Of a stretch of 40,512 nt of DNA, positions 17,336 through 25,921 are shown piece after piece (the first letter of the stretch is position 1; every line of letters begins with the position of its first letter). The DNA is from Pontiellaceae bacterium B12227 (GTDB lineage: Bacteria > Verrucomicrobiota > Kiritimatiellia > Kiritimatiellales > Pontiellaceae). The stretch covers positions 1 to 40,512 of the forward strand of contig JAROAZ010000038.1 of assembly GCA_029432775.1 (NCBI GenBank). Reading direction: 5' to 3'. A model generated the notes under the pieces. The model saw nothing but the letters and a program-made list of their open reading frames with translations, did no database searches and had not been told where the DNA came from. The translations under genes were made by a program, and so were the position numbers.

Positions 17336-17998
17336 TTATTTTTTAAATAACCCGAGGCGGTGACCCCGGTTAACTGCTGCGGCGGCGTTTTGTACTTCGA
17401 GTTTTTCAAAGATATGGCCGACGTGTGTATTGACGGTTTTGATACCTATACCGAGTTGATCTGCGACTTCCTTCTTGATTAAGCCTTCCCCGATCAATGT
17501 CAGCACCTGGAGTTCCCGAGTGGACAATATGTTTTCCCGGGGGTCCTCCTTGGGTATCGTTTTCTTCATGGTATCGAGAATGAACCTTGCCACCTTATCG
17601 TCGAGCATGGCTCCGCCTTTCATTACGGTGACGATGGCCTCGGTAATCTGGTCGAGCGTGTTTGACTTTAAGAGATAGCCGGATGCTCCTGCTGAGATGG
17701 CGGCGAGCACATCCGCCTCGCGGTTGGATTGGGTGAGTACGATAATTTTTGTGTCGGGGATACTTTGTCTGAAGTGGGGCAGGGCTTCGATGCCGGATAT
17801 TCCCGGAAGGTTCAGGTCGAGCAGGATGAGGTCGGGTACGTTGCGGGTTGACATATCCTGCAGGCTGCGGAGAGCGATTTCCGCCGTGCCGAACTGGCTG
17901 ATGAGTGTGAGGTCCGGATCGCCTTTGAGGGTGCTGTCGATGACTTTCCGGTAGGCGGGGCTGTCTTCCACCAACATGATTTTAATTTTTCGTTTCAT
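17336..17998 (-). CDS. LuxR/NarL-family response regulator
   Basis: 220 residues. The receiver domain (1-~125) has the acidic pair Glu11-Asp12, phospho-acceptor Asp61 in LLDLNLPG, Thr89 and Lys111. The C-terminal HTH of the LuxR type (156-205) has STRELQVLTLIGEG, KKEVADQLGI and KTVNTHVGHIFEKL. On phosphorylation it should bind DNA and control transcription, most likely of the surrounding catabolic genes. AGGA lies 8 bases before the ATG. The histidine kinase gene ends 31 bases upstream on the same strand, so the two form a kinase-regulator operon. Confidence 0.95.
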   Translation of the reverse strand: MKRKIKIMLVEDSPAYRKVIDSTLKGDPDLTLISQFGTAEIALRSLQDMSTRNVPDLILLDLNLPGISGIEALPHFRQSIPDTKIIVLTQSNREADVLAAISAGASGYLLKSNTLDQITEAIVTVMKGGAMLDDKVARFILDTMKKTIPKEDPRENILSTRELQVLTLIGEGLIKKEVADQLGIGIKTVNTHVGHIFEKLEVQNAAAAVNRGHRLGLFKK

Positions 17999-18028
17999 AC
18001 ATGATTCCTTTTGGTCGAAGGTTGGAAT

Positions 18029-18087
18029 GTCAAAGGTCGGAAGTCTCTCTTTCTTCCAGTTGGCCGTCGGCAGGCATGACCTTTGAC
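18029..18087. repeat. Inverted repeat and heptad-type repeat at the kinase/regulator junction
   Basis: GTCAAAGGTC (18029-18038) and GACCTTTGAC (18078-18087) are exact reverse complements. On the minus strand the sequence before and within the second arm runs as degenerate seven-base units (TCTAAGG, GTCTAAA, GTCAAAG). It lies inside the 3' end of the kinase gene and spans its stop codon. Confidence 0.6.
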
Positions 18088-20132
18088 TTTAGACCCTTAG
18101 ATTTTTGACTAAAAACCAGCCTCTTTCGAGGCCGAAGTGTCAGCACGATGCATGTGCCGCCGGAACCCGGCTTTTCGGTTATTACCTGTGCCCCGAGCAA
18201 GCGTGCGCGGCGCTTGAGCGAGGAGGGGACCTTCCCGTTCAGGCCGTGGCCGTTGTCGGCGATGGTGAGTCGTATTTCCTTGTTGCCTGCTGTGAGTTGT
18301 GTGCGCACGTGGGTGGCGCCGGAATGGCGAATAATGTTGGTGAGGCATTCCTTGTAGAACAGGTACAGGTCGATGCGTCGGCGCGGTTTCAGCCGGAGTA
18401 GGGTTTCCTCGTTGATAAAGGTGATTTCGTGTTCCAGGTCAGCGAGCAGGCGTGCAGTAATTCGTTTCATTTCTTCAGGCAAATCCTGATAGAGCCCCTC
18501 TGCTTCCAGCATGTTGGTGCAGTAGCGGGCCGTTGCCCCGGTTTCTTCGGTAAGACTGCGGATTTCGCCGACGGTGACGATCAGTTCCGGCCACTCGTCC
18601 CGGGCATTTTTCCGATCCACAATCCGCTTTGCGAAATCGCCCAGCAGTCCGATGGCATGAAGGTTTGCGCCCAGCTCGTCATGCAGGTTGGCTGCGATGC
18701 GTTCCCTGGTTTGAAAGACCGTCCGCTGCCGGAGAATGCGGTCGACCAAAATAGTGAAGCCGGTAGCGGCGGCGAGCAATGCGGCCAGCCAGGTCATCCG
18801 TCTCAGATTGGTTTTTTGGCGGGCATAGGAGCGGTTCAGCTCATCCACCACAAGCGGACGTTCGATTTCCAGTTCGTGGCGGAGGGCCAGCTGGTTCAGC
18901 CAATCGCGGATGGGCAGGATGTTGCCATACATGTTGCGGCCATCGGTCAGGCTGGTCGTATGGCGGATTTTCCGGGTGGTTGTGATGGTGGATGTGACGG
19001 TTTTGTGGAGAGCGATGTTCCTGCCCTTGGAGAATACCTCGATTTCGGTAAATCCGAACAGCGGGCGGACTTTGCCGAAAGGCAAGGGAGGATCGATGAC
19101 GCGGAGGCGAATGTAGCGGCAGGTGGTTTCGGGAAACGGCCACATGATAATCGGCCCTGAGTCGAAAACGGTTTCCTGATGCAGATCGAGGAGGGGTATG
19201 GAATCCGAAAAATCGGGCTTGTCCGCCCCTTCGATGCGCATTCGCTTTGGTATTCCCATATCGCCGGCATAGGCCTGCGGCAACGTATCGCTTTGTTCCG
19301 GGGCATGCAGGTGGATACAGGAGACGGGATGGGCCATGCCCAGATCGAGGGTGAGGACCGGATGCTCGTCGATGCCGATCCGGGCGAGATAGGCAACGCT
19401 CTGTTCGCCTGTGGCGGCGTCCATGAGATAGGGCATGAAACCATCGACTACAAAACGCTGATCCCACGCGCCAGACGGGCTCGCCACATTCGAGGAGGTT
19501 TTGACGGGCTGCCGCAGCGCCACATTTTCCTGCCCACTGAATGCCAGGATTTCCGAGAGTTGGAAGACAGGACGCTGGTCGATGGCACGGCGGGAAAGCT
19601 GTTCGGCCTCAACCCGGATCCAGGATGCGGCGATGCCGTTGCACGGTATGGCGAACGGGGCGATGCGGGGGAGGATATCGTCGTCGCGGGTGTTATATTC
19701 GGCCACGACGGTGCCTACGCGATCCTTGCCGGTGCCGGCAATCAGGCGAAACACATTGGGGAAGGCATCGGCTTGGAATTCGTTTGCCGTATCGCGGCGG
19801 ATGGTCGGCACCAGCATGACTTGATCGAGTGGTACCGCTTTCCCGAAATTGATTTCAATCCATTCCGGATGGTCCGGTGTTTCATGGGGGGCGGATCGAA
19901 AACCAATGGCTCCGACGCCGCCATTGAGACTGTAGTTGGCGAGTTGTGCCAACCGGGCATCGATTTCCGACAGTCGTTTTTCCAGCGAAGCCCATGGCCG
20001 GTCTCGAAAAGGCTTCTGCTCGGCAGGGGCCGTTGGTCGGGAATCGGCCACAGCCGCTATAATTCCCCCGAGAACAAGTACTGCCACGGATGTCGGAGTT
20101 GCATGCATCAATTTTTTATACCATGGAATCAC
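18030..20132 (-). CDS. Membrane sensor histidine kinase (NarL-type) with discoidin-like periplasmic domains
   Basis: 700 residues from a GTG start; an in-frame stop lies just upstream, and an ATG eight codons in is the alternative. An N-terminal membrane segment (~12-30) and a second one (446-463) bracket a ~410-residue periplasmic part. That part looks like tandem F5/8 type C (discoidin) domains: ~70-200 (WIEINFGKAVPLDQV, LSEILAF), ~203-368 (NVALRQPVKTSS, AWDQRFVVDG, LTLDLG, FTEIEVF) and a truncated third (371-425, NIALHKTVTS, DGRN). The cytoplasmic part has a HisKA_3 helix with His484 in NLHDELGANLH and an HATPase domain (N-box KECLTNIIRHS 594-604, DNGHG 626-630, GSGGT 656-660). Carbohydrate sensing is plausible but inferred. 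The last ~25 residues (KSKGLKSKV and on) come from a heptad repeat and look like a later extension. Confidence 0.92.
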   Translation of the reverse strand: MIPWYKKLMHATPTSVAVLVLGGIIAAVADSRPTAPAEQKPFRDRPWASLEKRLSEIDARLAQLANYSLNGGVGAIGFRSAPHETPDHPEWIEINFGKAVPLDQVMLVPTIRRDTANEFQADAFPNVFRLIAGTGKDRVGTVVAEYNTRDDDILPRIAPFAIPCNGIAASWIRVEAEQLSRRAIDQRPVFQLSEILAFSGQENVALRQPVKTSSNVASPSGAWDQRFVVDGFMPYLMDAATGEQSVAYLARIGIDEHPVLTLDLGMAHPVSCIHLHAPEQSDTLPQAYAGDMGIPKRMRIEGADKPDFSDSIPLLDLHQETVFDSGPIIMWPFPETTCRYIRLRVIDPPLPFGKVRPLFGFTEIEVFSKGRNIALHKTVTSTITTTRKIRHTTSLTDGRNMYGNILPIRDWLNQLALRHELEIERPLVVDELNRSYARQKTNLRRMTWLAALLAAATGFTILVDRILRQRTVFQTRERIAANLHDELGANLHAIGLLGDFAKRIVDRKNARDEWPELIVTVGEIRSLTEETGATARYCTNMLEAEGLYQDLPEEMKRITARLLADLEHEITFINEETLLRLKPRRRIDLYLFYKECLTNIIRHSGATHVRTQLTAGNKEIRLTIADNGHGLNGKVPSSLKRRARLLGAQVITEKPGSGGTCIVLTLRPRKRLVFSQKSKGLKSKVMPADGQLEERETSDL

Positions 20133-20357
20133 GTATGTAACAGCCCTACTTTATGGCTTAGATTTCGCTGAAGATCAGGATGTTGATTTTCTCTATCGCG
20201 GCCATCAACGCCTCGCAAAGTCCAATCCAACCAGTCTGTCTAAGCACGCCCGCAACATGTATGCCGTGGATGCGCCCTGTTGTTTCGGCGTTTTTAAAGA
20301 AAATATATTACGTTGGTCCCTGCGGTATGGGTATCCGGCAAATACGGGATGTTGAAT

Positions 20358-20376
20358 AGTCCAGTATTACTAGACT
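20358..20376. promoter_or_regulatory. Imperfect palindrome, possible operator
   Basis: AGTCCAGTATTACTAGACT is symmetric apart from one mispaired position and a 3-base centre. A site of this size between the kinase gene and a divergent target would suit a dimeric LuxR-type regulator such as the one at 17336. There is no second copy to support it. Confidence 0.25.
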
Positions 20377-20418
20377 CAGCACCGAATTTTATGGTGCAGG
20401 CCATTTGTCCGGTTTTTT

Positions 20419-20594
20419 GACAGGATTACAGGATGGACATGATTCCGATCCAGCATCTCTGGTTGACATCCTGAATGTAGATCTCCGATATGTGAACGAA
20501 ACATACGTTTTTATGCGAATTAGCAGGCACTCAGTGCGGTTAACATCCACTGGTTCAATCGGAATCAGCCGGATTCGGGCATCCTGTGAATGCC
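20419..20594. repeat. Degenerate ACAGGATT-type intergenic repeat with inverted arm
   Basis: GACAGGATTACAGGATG (20419-20435), preceded by six T, resembles the direct ACAGGATT units scattered between genes in many bacteria. CATCCTGTGAATGCC (20580-20594) matches the usual reverse arm in its first half, and TTGACATCCTGAATG lies at 20464-20478. Confidence 0.5.
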
Positions 20595-20696
20595 TTATAG
20601 ACGAACGGGTGGGAGATGGTAGCTTGAAATACGAAATAGAGAAGGCTGCGGAGTGAGCCCGTAGTAAAGGCAATCTAACGTAATAAGGAGAAGAGA

Positions 20697-23006
20697 ATGA
20701 AAAAGTCACTGGTTCTATCAACGATGATCGCGCTGATGAGTGGGTGGACCGCTCAGGCGGCTACAATTCAGGAAAACACAGTGTTTCCGACTTCAGACAT
20801 CATTTCCGGCCAATCGCAGCAGGCTCAGGACGGTCTGAATATCATGCGTAATGAAGATACGCTGCATGTCGGCGCAGGCCAAAGCTTCACCTTATCCGGC
20901 GCAGAAACGCTGCAGGCTATCACCATTCAGATGGCGGTCGGAAAGAATAAGAATATCGCTGCTACAGGCACCCATGAATTCGAGTTGTGGATCGGTAGCT
21001 ATGACGACACGACGGTAAGCAACCACGTGGCAGGCGCCACGAACCTTCTTACCTCCATAGATGTGGCCGGCCTCTCGTTTAGCAGTGGCAACTACTATAC
21101 ACTCAACCTCGATGCCCCTCTGGCGCTGCCCGCCGGCGACTATGCGTTCCAGCTCTATTGGACCACGGCGGACCAGGGGGACCACCGCATCTGGTGGGCC
21201 CATAACTCGACCGGAGGCTATGCCGGTGGTCAATCCCTGAACCAGGGGGGGCTGACAGGCCAGCTGCCTTTCGAGAAAGTGAGTCCTGACGTTGATGGTG
21301 ATTTGGTATTCGCATTGCACAGTGCGCCGGTCCTCCCACCCCCGGCGGAATTGCTTACCCCTGCCGATCTGGTGATGTCCCATGCCATCGGGGCTGGCTC
21401 AACAACCGGCACGGTTGATGCGGTCCACACATCCAGTACGGATATGGATGTGACGATTACCATTTCAGATGAATCTCACAACGGGGCGTTTACCGTAGTT
21501 TCGCCGCAAACGCTGACCAATGAGACAACCGAATTGTCGTTCGCGTTTGACAATACGATCGCCAATCTGGGTGCCAGCGAGACGGCTACCGGATTGGTTA
21601 CTTTTGCCTGGGCTGAAACCGGCGGGGGCTCAAGTGGAACAAATCTCATGTCGATCAGTGCGTTGGCTACCTATCCGGCAGGAGAGGTGAACTCATTCAA
21701 GGGATACGCAAGTACGGCATGGGGCACTGCGACGAACTGGAGTAAAAACCGCGTTCCCGGCGCGCTGGGGGCCGACAAGGCCATCATCCAGGATACATAC
21801 GTGGTCGATCTGACGACGAACTTTACCGGCACATTGGCTTGGGGTACGGTTGTGCGGGGCGACGGCGCGATCTTGAACATTGGTGCTGATTTTCTGAATG
21901 CCGACTATATGACGCTCAGCGGGGCTTCGAATCATTATGGTTTCGTGAATCAGACAACGGGTTCCGTTGACGTGACGGCATTAAACATCGGTCATTCATC
22001 GGGAGTCTCACCATCCAACTCGGTCTATACCTTGTCGGGCGGAACGCTGACATCCCGTGCAAACGGCAATATCTATGCGAATGGTCAAATGGCCATCAAT
22101 GGTGGATCGCTGAGTCACGATACCGCCGGTGACAATGATTTATTCGTTATTGGTGACGGTCTTCTGACCCTGGAGTCTGGAACCTGGAGCAGCACAGCAG
22201 GCGCCGCCGGTGATGTACTGACGTTTAGCCCCGATGTTGAAATCAGCGGGGGAACGATCAATCTGCCTGGGCGTAACCATTTCACCGGCGAATTCAAAGT
22301 TATAGGGGATGCGGCATCCATTTCGATGCAACGACTCAATGTTTCGCCGGACTTTATTTTTGAATTTGCTCCAGGTGGAGGTTCCGCTTTGAGTGTTGTG
22401 GAATGCCCCACGTACGTTCAGCTTGCAGCCGGTACGATTCTTGTGGACGGTTCAAACTATAATGGTGGAAGCGCCGAGATCCCGCTGTTTAGTACGGTCA
22501 AGATCAGCTCTCTTCCGGCTGCCGCCGTCACGACCAATTTTGTCGATGGAATCACTGCGACGATTACGGTGGATACGAATGCGCATACCGCCGTTCTAAC
22601 CATCGAAGCCAGCGGTTTTTCCGGCTGGGTTAGCGACTACGATTTGACCGGCGATGATGCACTCCCGGGAGCGGATGTGGAACCCGACGGGCTCAATAAC
22701 CTGATGGAATACGCGCTTGGCGGAAACCCGACCAACGACGATGCTGCCGCGGTTTCGCCGAAAACCTATACGGCTGAGGTTGGGGGAACGGACTATTTCT
22801 ATCATGTCTCCGATCAGCGCGACGATAGCTCCCTGACCTTCACTTTGGGAACCAAGGCCTCCCTGATCGTATCGCCGACCTGGGACACAAACGATGTCTC
22901 CCTCGTGGGAGAGTCGATGGTCTCTGAAAATTATAAAACAGTGACCAACCGCACTGAGGCGACCCCGGATGCGAAGTTCCTCCAACTGGAAGTTCAGCAG
23001 AACTAG
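20697..23006 (+). CDS. Secreted beta-strand-repeat protein, no recognised catalytic domain
   Basis: 769 residues, signal peptide 1-21. Residues 22-208 form a beta-sandwich-like domain of unknown family (FELWIGSYDD, YAFQLYWTT, HRIWWAHNS), possibly carbohydrate binding. Residues 225-310 match a domain in the 4795 esterase (DESHNGAF, FAFDNTIANL, ETATGLVTFAW). Residues 330-640 are autotransporter-like beta-strand repeats (WGTATNW, VPG, YTLSGGTLT, INGGS), related to the N-termini of the 4795 and 8291 proteins. The C-terminus has DGLNNLMEYALGGNP (664-678), then the strand-rich end seen in the 8291 protein (FLQLEVQQN). It is likely a surface or extracellular accessory protein that displays or binds glycan. 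AAGGAG precedes the ATG. Confidence 0.7.
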   Translation: MKKSLVLSTMIALMSGWTAQAATIQENTVFPTSDIISGQSQQAQDGLNIMRNEDTLHVGAGQSFTLSGAETLQAITIQMAVGKNKNIAATGTHEFELWIGSYDDTTVSNHVAGATNLLTSIDVAGLSFSSGNYYTLNLDAPLALPAGDYAFQLYWTTADQGDHRIWWAHNSTGGYAGGQSLNQGGLTGQLPFEKVSPDVDGDLVFALHSAPVLPPPAELLTPADLVMSHAIGAGSTTGTVDAVHTSSTDMDVTITISDESHNGAFTVVSPQTLTNETTELSFAFDNTIANLGASETATGLVTFAWAETGGGSSGTNLMSISALATYPAGEVNSFKGYASTAWGTATNWSKNRVPGALGADKAIIQDTYVVDLTTNFTGTLAWGTVVRGDGAILNIGADFLNADYMTLSGASNHYGFVNQTTGSVDVTALNIGHSSGVSPSNSVYTLSGGTLTSRANGNIYANGQMAINGGSLSHDTAGDNDLFVIGDGLLTLESGTWSSTAGAAGDVLTFSPDVEISGGTINLPGRNHFTGEFKVIGDAASISMQRLNVSPDFIFEFAPGGGSALSVVECPTYVQLAAGTILVDGSNYNGGSAEIPLFSTVKISSLPAAAVTTNFVDGITATITVDTNAHTAVLTIEASGFSGWVSDYDLTGDDALPGADVEPDGLNNLMEYALGGNPTNDDAAAVSPKTYTAEVGGTDYFYHVSDQRDDSSLTFTLGTKASLIVSPTWDTNDVSLVGESMVSENYKTVTNRTEATPDAKFLQLEVQQN

Positions 23007-23032
23007 CCACATTGAACGAATAATCTATAAGG

Positions 23033-23055
23033 CATGCCCGTGATGCACGGGCATG
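23033..23055 (+). terminator. Strong hairpin between 20697 gene and PEP-CTERM gene
   Basis: CATGCCCGTG-ATG-CACGGGCATG is a perfect 10-bp stem with a 3-base loop. No T-run follows, so it may be an attenuator or an mRNA-stabilising structure that lets the downstream gene be expressed at a different level, rather than a full terminator. Confidence 0.55.
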
Positions 23056-23080
23056 TCTGACCTAAGAAAAGGAGAATAAA

Positions 23081-23932
23081 ATGAAGAAAATGAATACCTG
23101 TTTGATTGCATGCGCAGTTGTTGCTGTTGCATCGATCAATTCATACGCAGCAGTCGTCGTTTCCGGCCCCGGAGACAGCATTAGCTTAGTTGGAACGGCA
23201 GTTGACACGGCTGTAAATGGATATCTCGCATCGGCTGATTCAGTCCCAAGATCGTTCACCATGACAGGGGGCACGGTTGACGTCACAAGTACATTCGACG
23301 GATCAGCCGGCCGTGGCGTTTACACAGACAGCACCGCCGGTGGCGCTGTGGTCAACATCTCTGGTGGAACAATGACCGTCAGCGAATCTGGCGATAAAGA
23401 CGCAGCTCTAATTCGTATGAATGACCATGAAGACAGCCTTACTATTTCTGGCGGAACCTTTAACTTAACAGAATCGGGTCTCGGCGGCGCTTATGGCATA
23501 CGAGTGATCAGAGATGTGCCTGTCAACATTTCGGGCGGAACCTTCAATTTCTCGCAAGATGATTCGAGCGTGGGCGGAATCTTCGTAGGAGGGGGTGCCG
23601 CGGAGACGACAATTAATCTGTCTGGTGGACTATTCAACAACCTGGATCAGTTTGATACCCACATCTCATTATCGGATCTTGCCGTCATGAACTTCTCCGT
23701 ATTGTCTCTTACGGATACTGGATTGACCGTCGATGGTGGCACTGGTTTAATTACGGAAAAGACTGGAACAATTGCCGGAACTCTGGCTGATGGAAATGCT
23801 TTTTCCTTCGTTTTTGAGAATCTTGAAAGTAGTTCGATGACGGTGACGGTGATTCCAGAGCCCGCCACGCTGGGACTGATTGTTGCGTCCGGTGTTTCAG
23901 TGCTGTTTATTCGCCGCCGTTTGATGCTGTAG
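23081..23932 (+). CDS. PEP-CTERM sorting-signal exoprotein with SGGT repeats
   Basis: 283 residues with a signal peptide (1-23). The C-terminus is a textbook PEP-CTERM signal: VIPEPATLG (258-266), a hydrophobic helix (~264-277) and an RRR cluster (278-280), meant for processing by an exosortase that is not in this window. The body is made of short beta repeats with the core SGGT (VNISGGTMTVSESG, LTISGGTFNLTESG, VNISGGTFNFSQDD, INLSGGLF), so a beta-helix is likely. Function is probably a surface or biofilm-matrix protein. AAGGAG lies close before the ATG; a hairpin lies upstream and a terminator downstream. It is the only PEP-CTERM protein in the window. Confidence 0.85.
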   Translation: MKKMNTCLIACAVVAVASINSYAAVVVSGPGDSISLVGTAVDTAVNGYLASADSVPRSFTMTGGTVDVTSTFDGSAGRGVYTDSTAGGAVVNISGGTMTVSESGDKDAALIRMNDHEDSLTISGGTFNLTESGLGGAYGIRVIRDVPVNISGGTFNFSQDDSSVGGIFVGGGAAETTINLSGGLFNNLDQFDTHISLSDLAVMNFSVLSLTDTGLTVDGGTGLITEKTGTIAGTLADGNAFSFVFENLESSSMTVTVIPEPATLGLIVASGVSVLFIRRRLML

Positions 23933-23955
23933 CAGAAAGCTTAGCACTATTTGTT

Positions 23956-23978
23956 GCCCCCGGAGTTTTTCCGGGGGC
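23956..23978 (+). terminator. Rho-independent terminator after the PEP-CTERM gene
   Basis: GCCCCCGGA (23956-23964) and TCCGGGGGC (23970-23978) form a perfect 9-bp GC-rich stem with a GTTTT loop, followed by TATTTTATAT. It ends the transcript before the sulfatase group. Confidence 0.88.
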
Positions 23979-24033
23979 TATTTTATATAGCCTTCATGAA
24001 AAACCACTGATGCCAGTGCATGAGAACGATCAG

Positions 24034-25911
24034 ATGATCAACATAAAGTCTCTCCTCCTATCCAGCCTGATGGCTTCCGCTTTTGTCTTCGCTGAAGATG
24101 GTCGTCCTGAGAAGCCGAATGTTTTGCTGCTGCTCGCGGACGATCTCGGCTGGCAGGATGTAAAGTGTTACGACATTGATGAGCCCTCCCCGATGGAGAC
24201 GCCTAACATTGATGCGCTGGCGAAGAAGGGGGTCATGTTCTGGCAGGCCTATTCGCCGGCCCCGACCTGTGCCCCGAGCCGTAGTGCGATCTTGGGCGGG
24301 GCGCATCCGGCTCGTTCACAGCTCACGCATGTGGTCGGAGGTATGCCCCCCGCGCCGCTTCATAAAACAGGGCATCGCATGATGCCGCCTTGGTATAGCG
24401 GGCGCTTTCCGGCTGGAGTTGTTGCGCTCCCTGAGACGCTTAGAAACAGCGGCTATACGACGGGACATAGCGGGAAATGGCACTTGGCCATGAAGCACAA
24501 TTCCTTTCCTCAACCGGAGGATATTGGTTTTGATTGGTCGCGTAGTGACCATGGAACAACGAGAATAATGAAGCCCCATCGTTTGACCGGGTTTGCAACG
24601 GACGACCCGAACGATCCGTATCGTCTCGATGAAAACGGGTTCGCCACCCATCAGCTCAGCATCGATGCGCTCACATTTGTGGAAGAAAACAAAGACAAGC
24701 CGTTTTTTCTCTTCTATGCCACGAAGCTCGTGCACGCTCCGATTCATACGCGCAGCGAGCGGCTGCTGAAGAAATATGTCGACAAGCTGGGCGTGGAACT
24801 CCCGGACAACCCGCAGGAGTGGAACGGCGAGGGCCAGACCAATCCCTTCTACTGCGCCATGGTGGAAGAGCTCGACTACTACGTTGGTCAAATGTTCGAT
24901 TATCTGGAAACGACTGAGGACCCGCGCTGGCGGGGGCATATGCTCATCGAAAATACCTATATCATTTTCTCCTCCGACAATGGCGGCATGGAATCGATGC
25001 CCGGCGAAACTATCACGGATAACTATCCGTTGGATCGTGGCAAAATTTCCGCCATGGAGGGCGGTGTTCGTGTGCCGCTGATTATCACCGGTCCCGGGAT
25101 TGACGCCGGTGTGGAGTCGGATGTGATGATCAACGGGCTCGATTTCTATCCCACCATTCTTTCGTGGACGGGAACTCCGGTTCCCGAAGGGAAAAAGTTC
25201 GACGGGTGTGATATTTCCAGGCTCCTGAAAAACAACCCCGCCGATCCCGCGCTGGTGAAAGGGGATGATGGATCTGTGCGCGACACCATGACGTGGCATT
25301 TCCCGAATGCCCTGGCGCTGGAGAGCACGATCCGAATCGGTGACTACAAGCTGGTGCGTAACTACGATCACGTTAGCAATGCACGTGTGCCCGAGTTAGA
25401 GCTCTATCGACTGTATGAAACCAAAAGTGGCAAACAGGTGCGCTGCGACATCGAGGAGTCTAAAAACCTCGCCGCCTCCATGCCGGAAAAGGCGCAGGCC
25501 ATGAACGCTGCGCTGAGCGAACGACTGACCGAAATGAACGCCAGCTATCCATACTACAACCCGCATTTCAAATCATCGCTTCCGAATAAGGAAAAGGTGC
25601 CAACGGTTCTTTCTTCCTCGAAAAATGGCCAGGATGTTGAGTTTTCCTATCAGGAGAATGGAGCCAACGTGGTTCGGGCTCAGTTGATCTATACTTTGAA
25701 CGGTGGAGAAAACGCATTCGACGAGGAGTGGTTCCGTACGCCGGCAACCCTGTTGCCCGGCAACAGGATTTCGGCCACCTTGCCCGAAGGCACCACCCAT
25801 TATGTGATCAACCTGATCGACGAAAACAATTTCCTGGTGAGCTATCCCGATGTGGACAAAGCAACTCGCACAAAGAATGCGTCGCCGACAGCGTTGTCTG
25901 TTTCAGAATGA
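24034..25911 (+). CDS. Secreted S1-family sulfatase
   Basis: 625 residues from ATG 24034, which gives a normal signal peptide (MINIKSLLLSS...FVFAED); the frame also opens at ATG 24010 without a better ribosome site. S1 motifs: Asp36-Asp37 in ADDLGW, Cys79 in CAPSR as the formylglycine precursor, GKWH at 147-150, and Asp315-Asn316 in SSDNGG. The C-terminal ~90 residues are a beta domain (VVRAQLIYTLN, HYVINLIDENNF) that resembles the domain after the hydrolase in the 4795 protein. It differs from the 2931/33468 pair in the stretch after CAPSR (a GGMPPAP loop), so it probably attacks another sulfate position. Only 10 bases separate it from the next gene's start. Confidence 0.94.
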   Translation: MINIKSLLLSSLMASAFVFAEDGRPEKPNVLLLLADDLGWQDVKCYDIDEPSPMETPNIDALAKKGVMFWQAYSPAPTCAPSRSAILGGAHPARSQLTHVVGGMPPAPLHKTGHRMMPPWYSGRFPAGVVALPETLRNSGYTTGHSGKWHLAMKHNSFPQPEDIGFDWSRSDHGTTRIMKPHRLTGFATDDPNDPYRLDENGFATHQLSIDALTFVEENKDKPFFLFYATKLVHAPIHTRSERLLKKYVDKLGVELPDNPQEWNGEGQTNPFYCAMVEELDYYVGQMFDYLETTEDPRWRGHMLIENTYIIFSSDNGGMESMPGETITDNYPLDRGKISAMEGGVRVPLIITGPGIDAGVESDVMINGLDFYPTILSWTGTPVPEGKKFDGCDISRLLKNNPADPALVKGDDGSVRDTMTWHFPNALALESTIRIGDYKLVRNYDHVSNARVPELELYRLYETKSGKQVRCDIEESKNLAASMPEKAQAMNAALSERLTEMNASYPYYNPHFKSSLPNKEKVPTVLSSSKNGQDVEFSYQENGANVVRAQLIYTLNGGENAFDEEWFRTPATLLPGNRISATLPEGTTHYVINLIDENNFLVSYPDVDKATRTKNASPTALSVSE

Positions 25912-25921
25912 GGAGAGAGAT

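Larger units (their letters stand above)
20133..20696. other. Divergent intergenic region between histidine kinase and 20697 gene
   Basis: A 564-base spacer that must hold the promoters for both directions. I see a degenerate ACAGGATT-type repeat with an inverted partner (20419-20435 and ~20580-20594), an imperfect 19-bp palindrome (20358-20376), and AGGAG just before the ATG at 20697. No promoter boxes can be assigned with confidence. An 83-codon frame at 20405 runs through the repeat and is not believed. Confidence 0.7.

Noticed and set aside
17102..17350. 82-codon frame in the convergent spacer
   Set aside because: It runs through low-complexity and palindromic sequence and overlaps the end of the response regulator; no ribosome site.
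19179..20171. 330-codon plus-strand frame over the histidine kinase
   Set aside because: Antisense to the kinase sensor domains, whose discoidin-like motifs are clear on the minus strand.
20405..20656. 83-codon frame in the divergent spacer
   Set aside because: It reads straight through the ACAGGATT-type repeat (FLTGLQDG), a common source of false genes, and no ribosome site precedes it.
23956..23978. Possible CRISPR-like or attachment palindrome
   Set aside because: A single GC-rich hairpin followed by a T-rich run is an ordinary terminator; there are no repeats or spacers.
24316..25371. 351-codon minus-strand frame opposite a sulfatase
   Set aside because: No recognisable motif; fully explained by the plus-strand sulfatase.
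25850..25921. 24-residue upstream extension of the giant sulfatase
   Set aside because: It overlaps the previous sulfatase, is rich in Arg/Gln and would bury the signal peptide; AGGAGAGAG directly before ATG 25922 sets the start.
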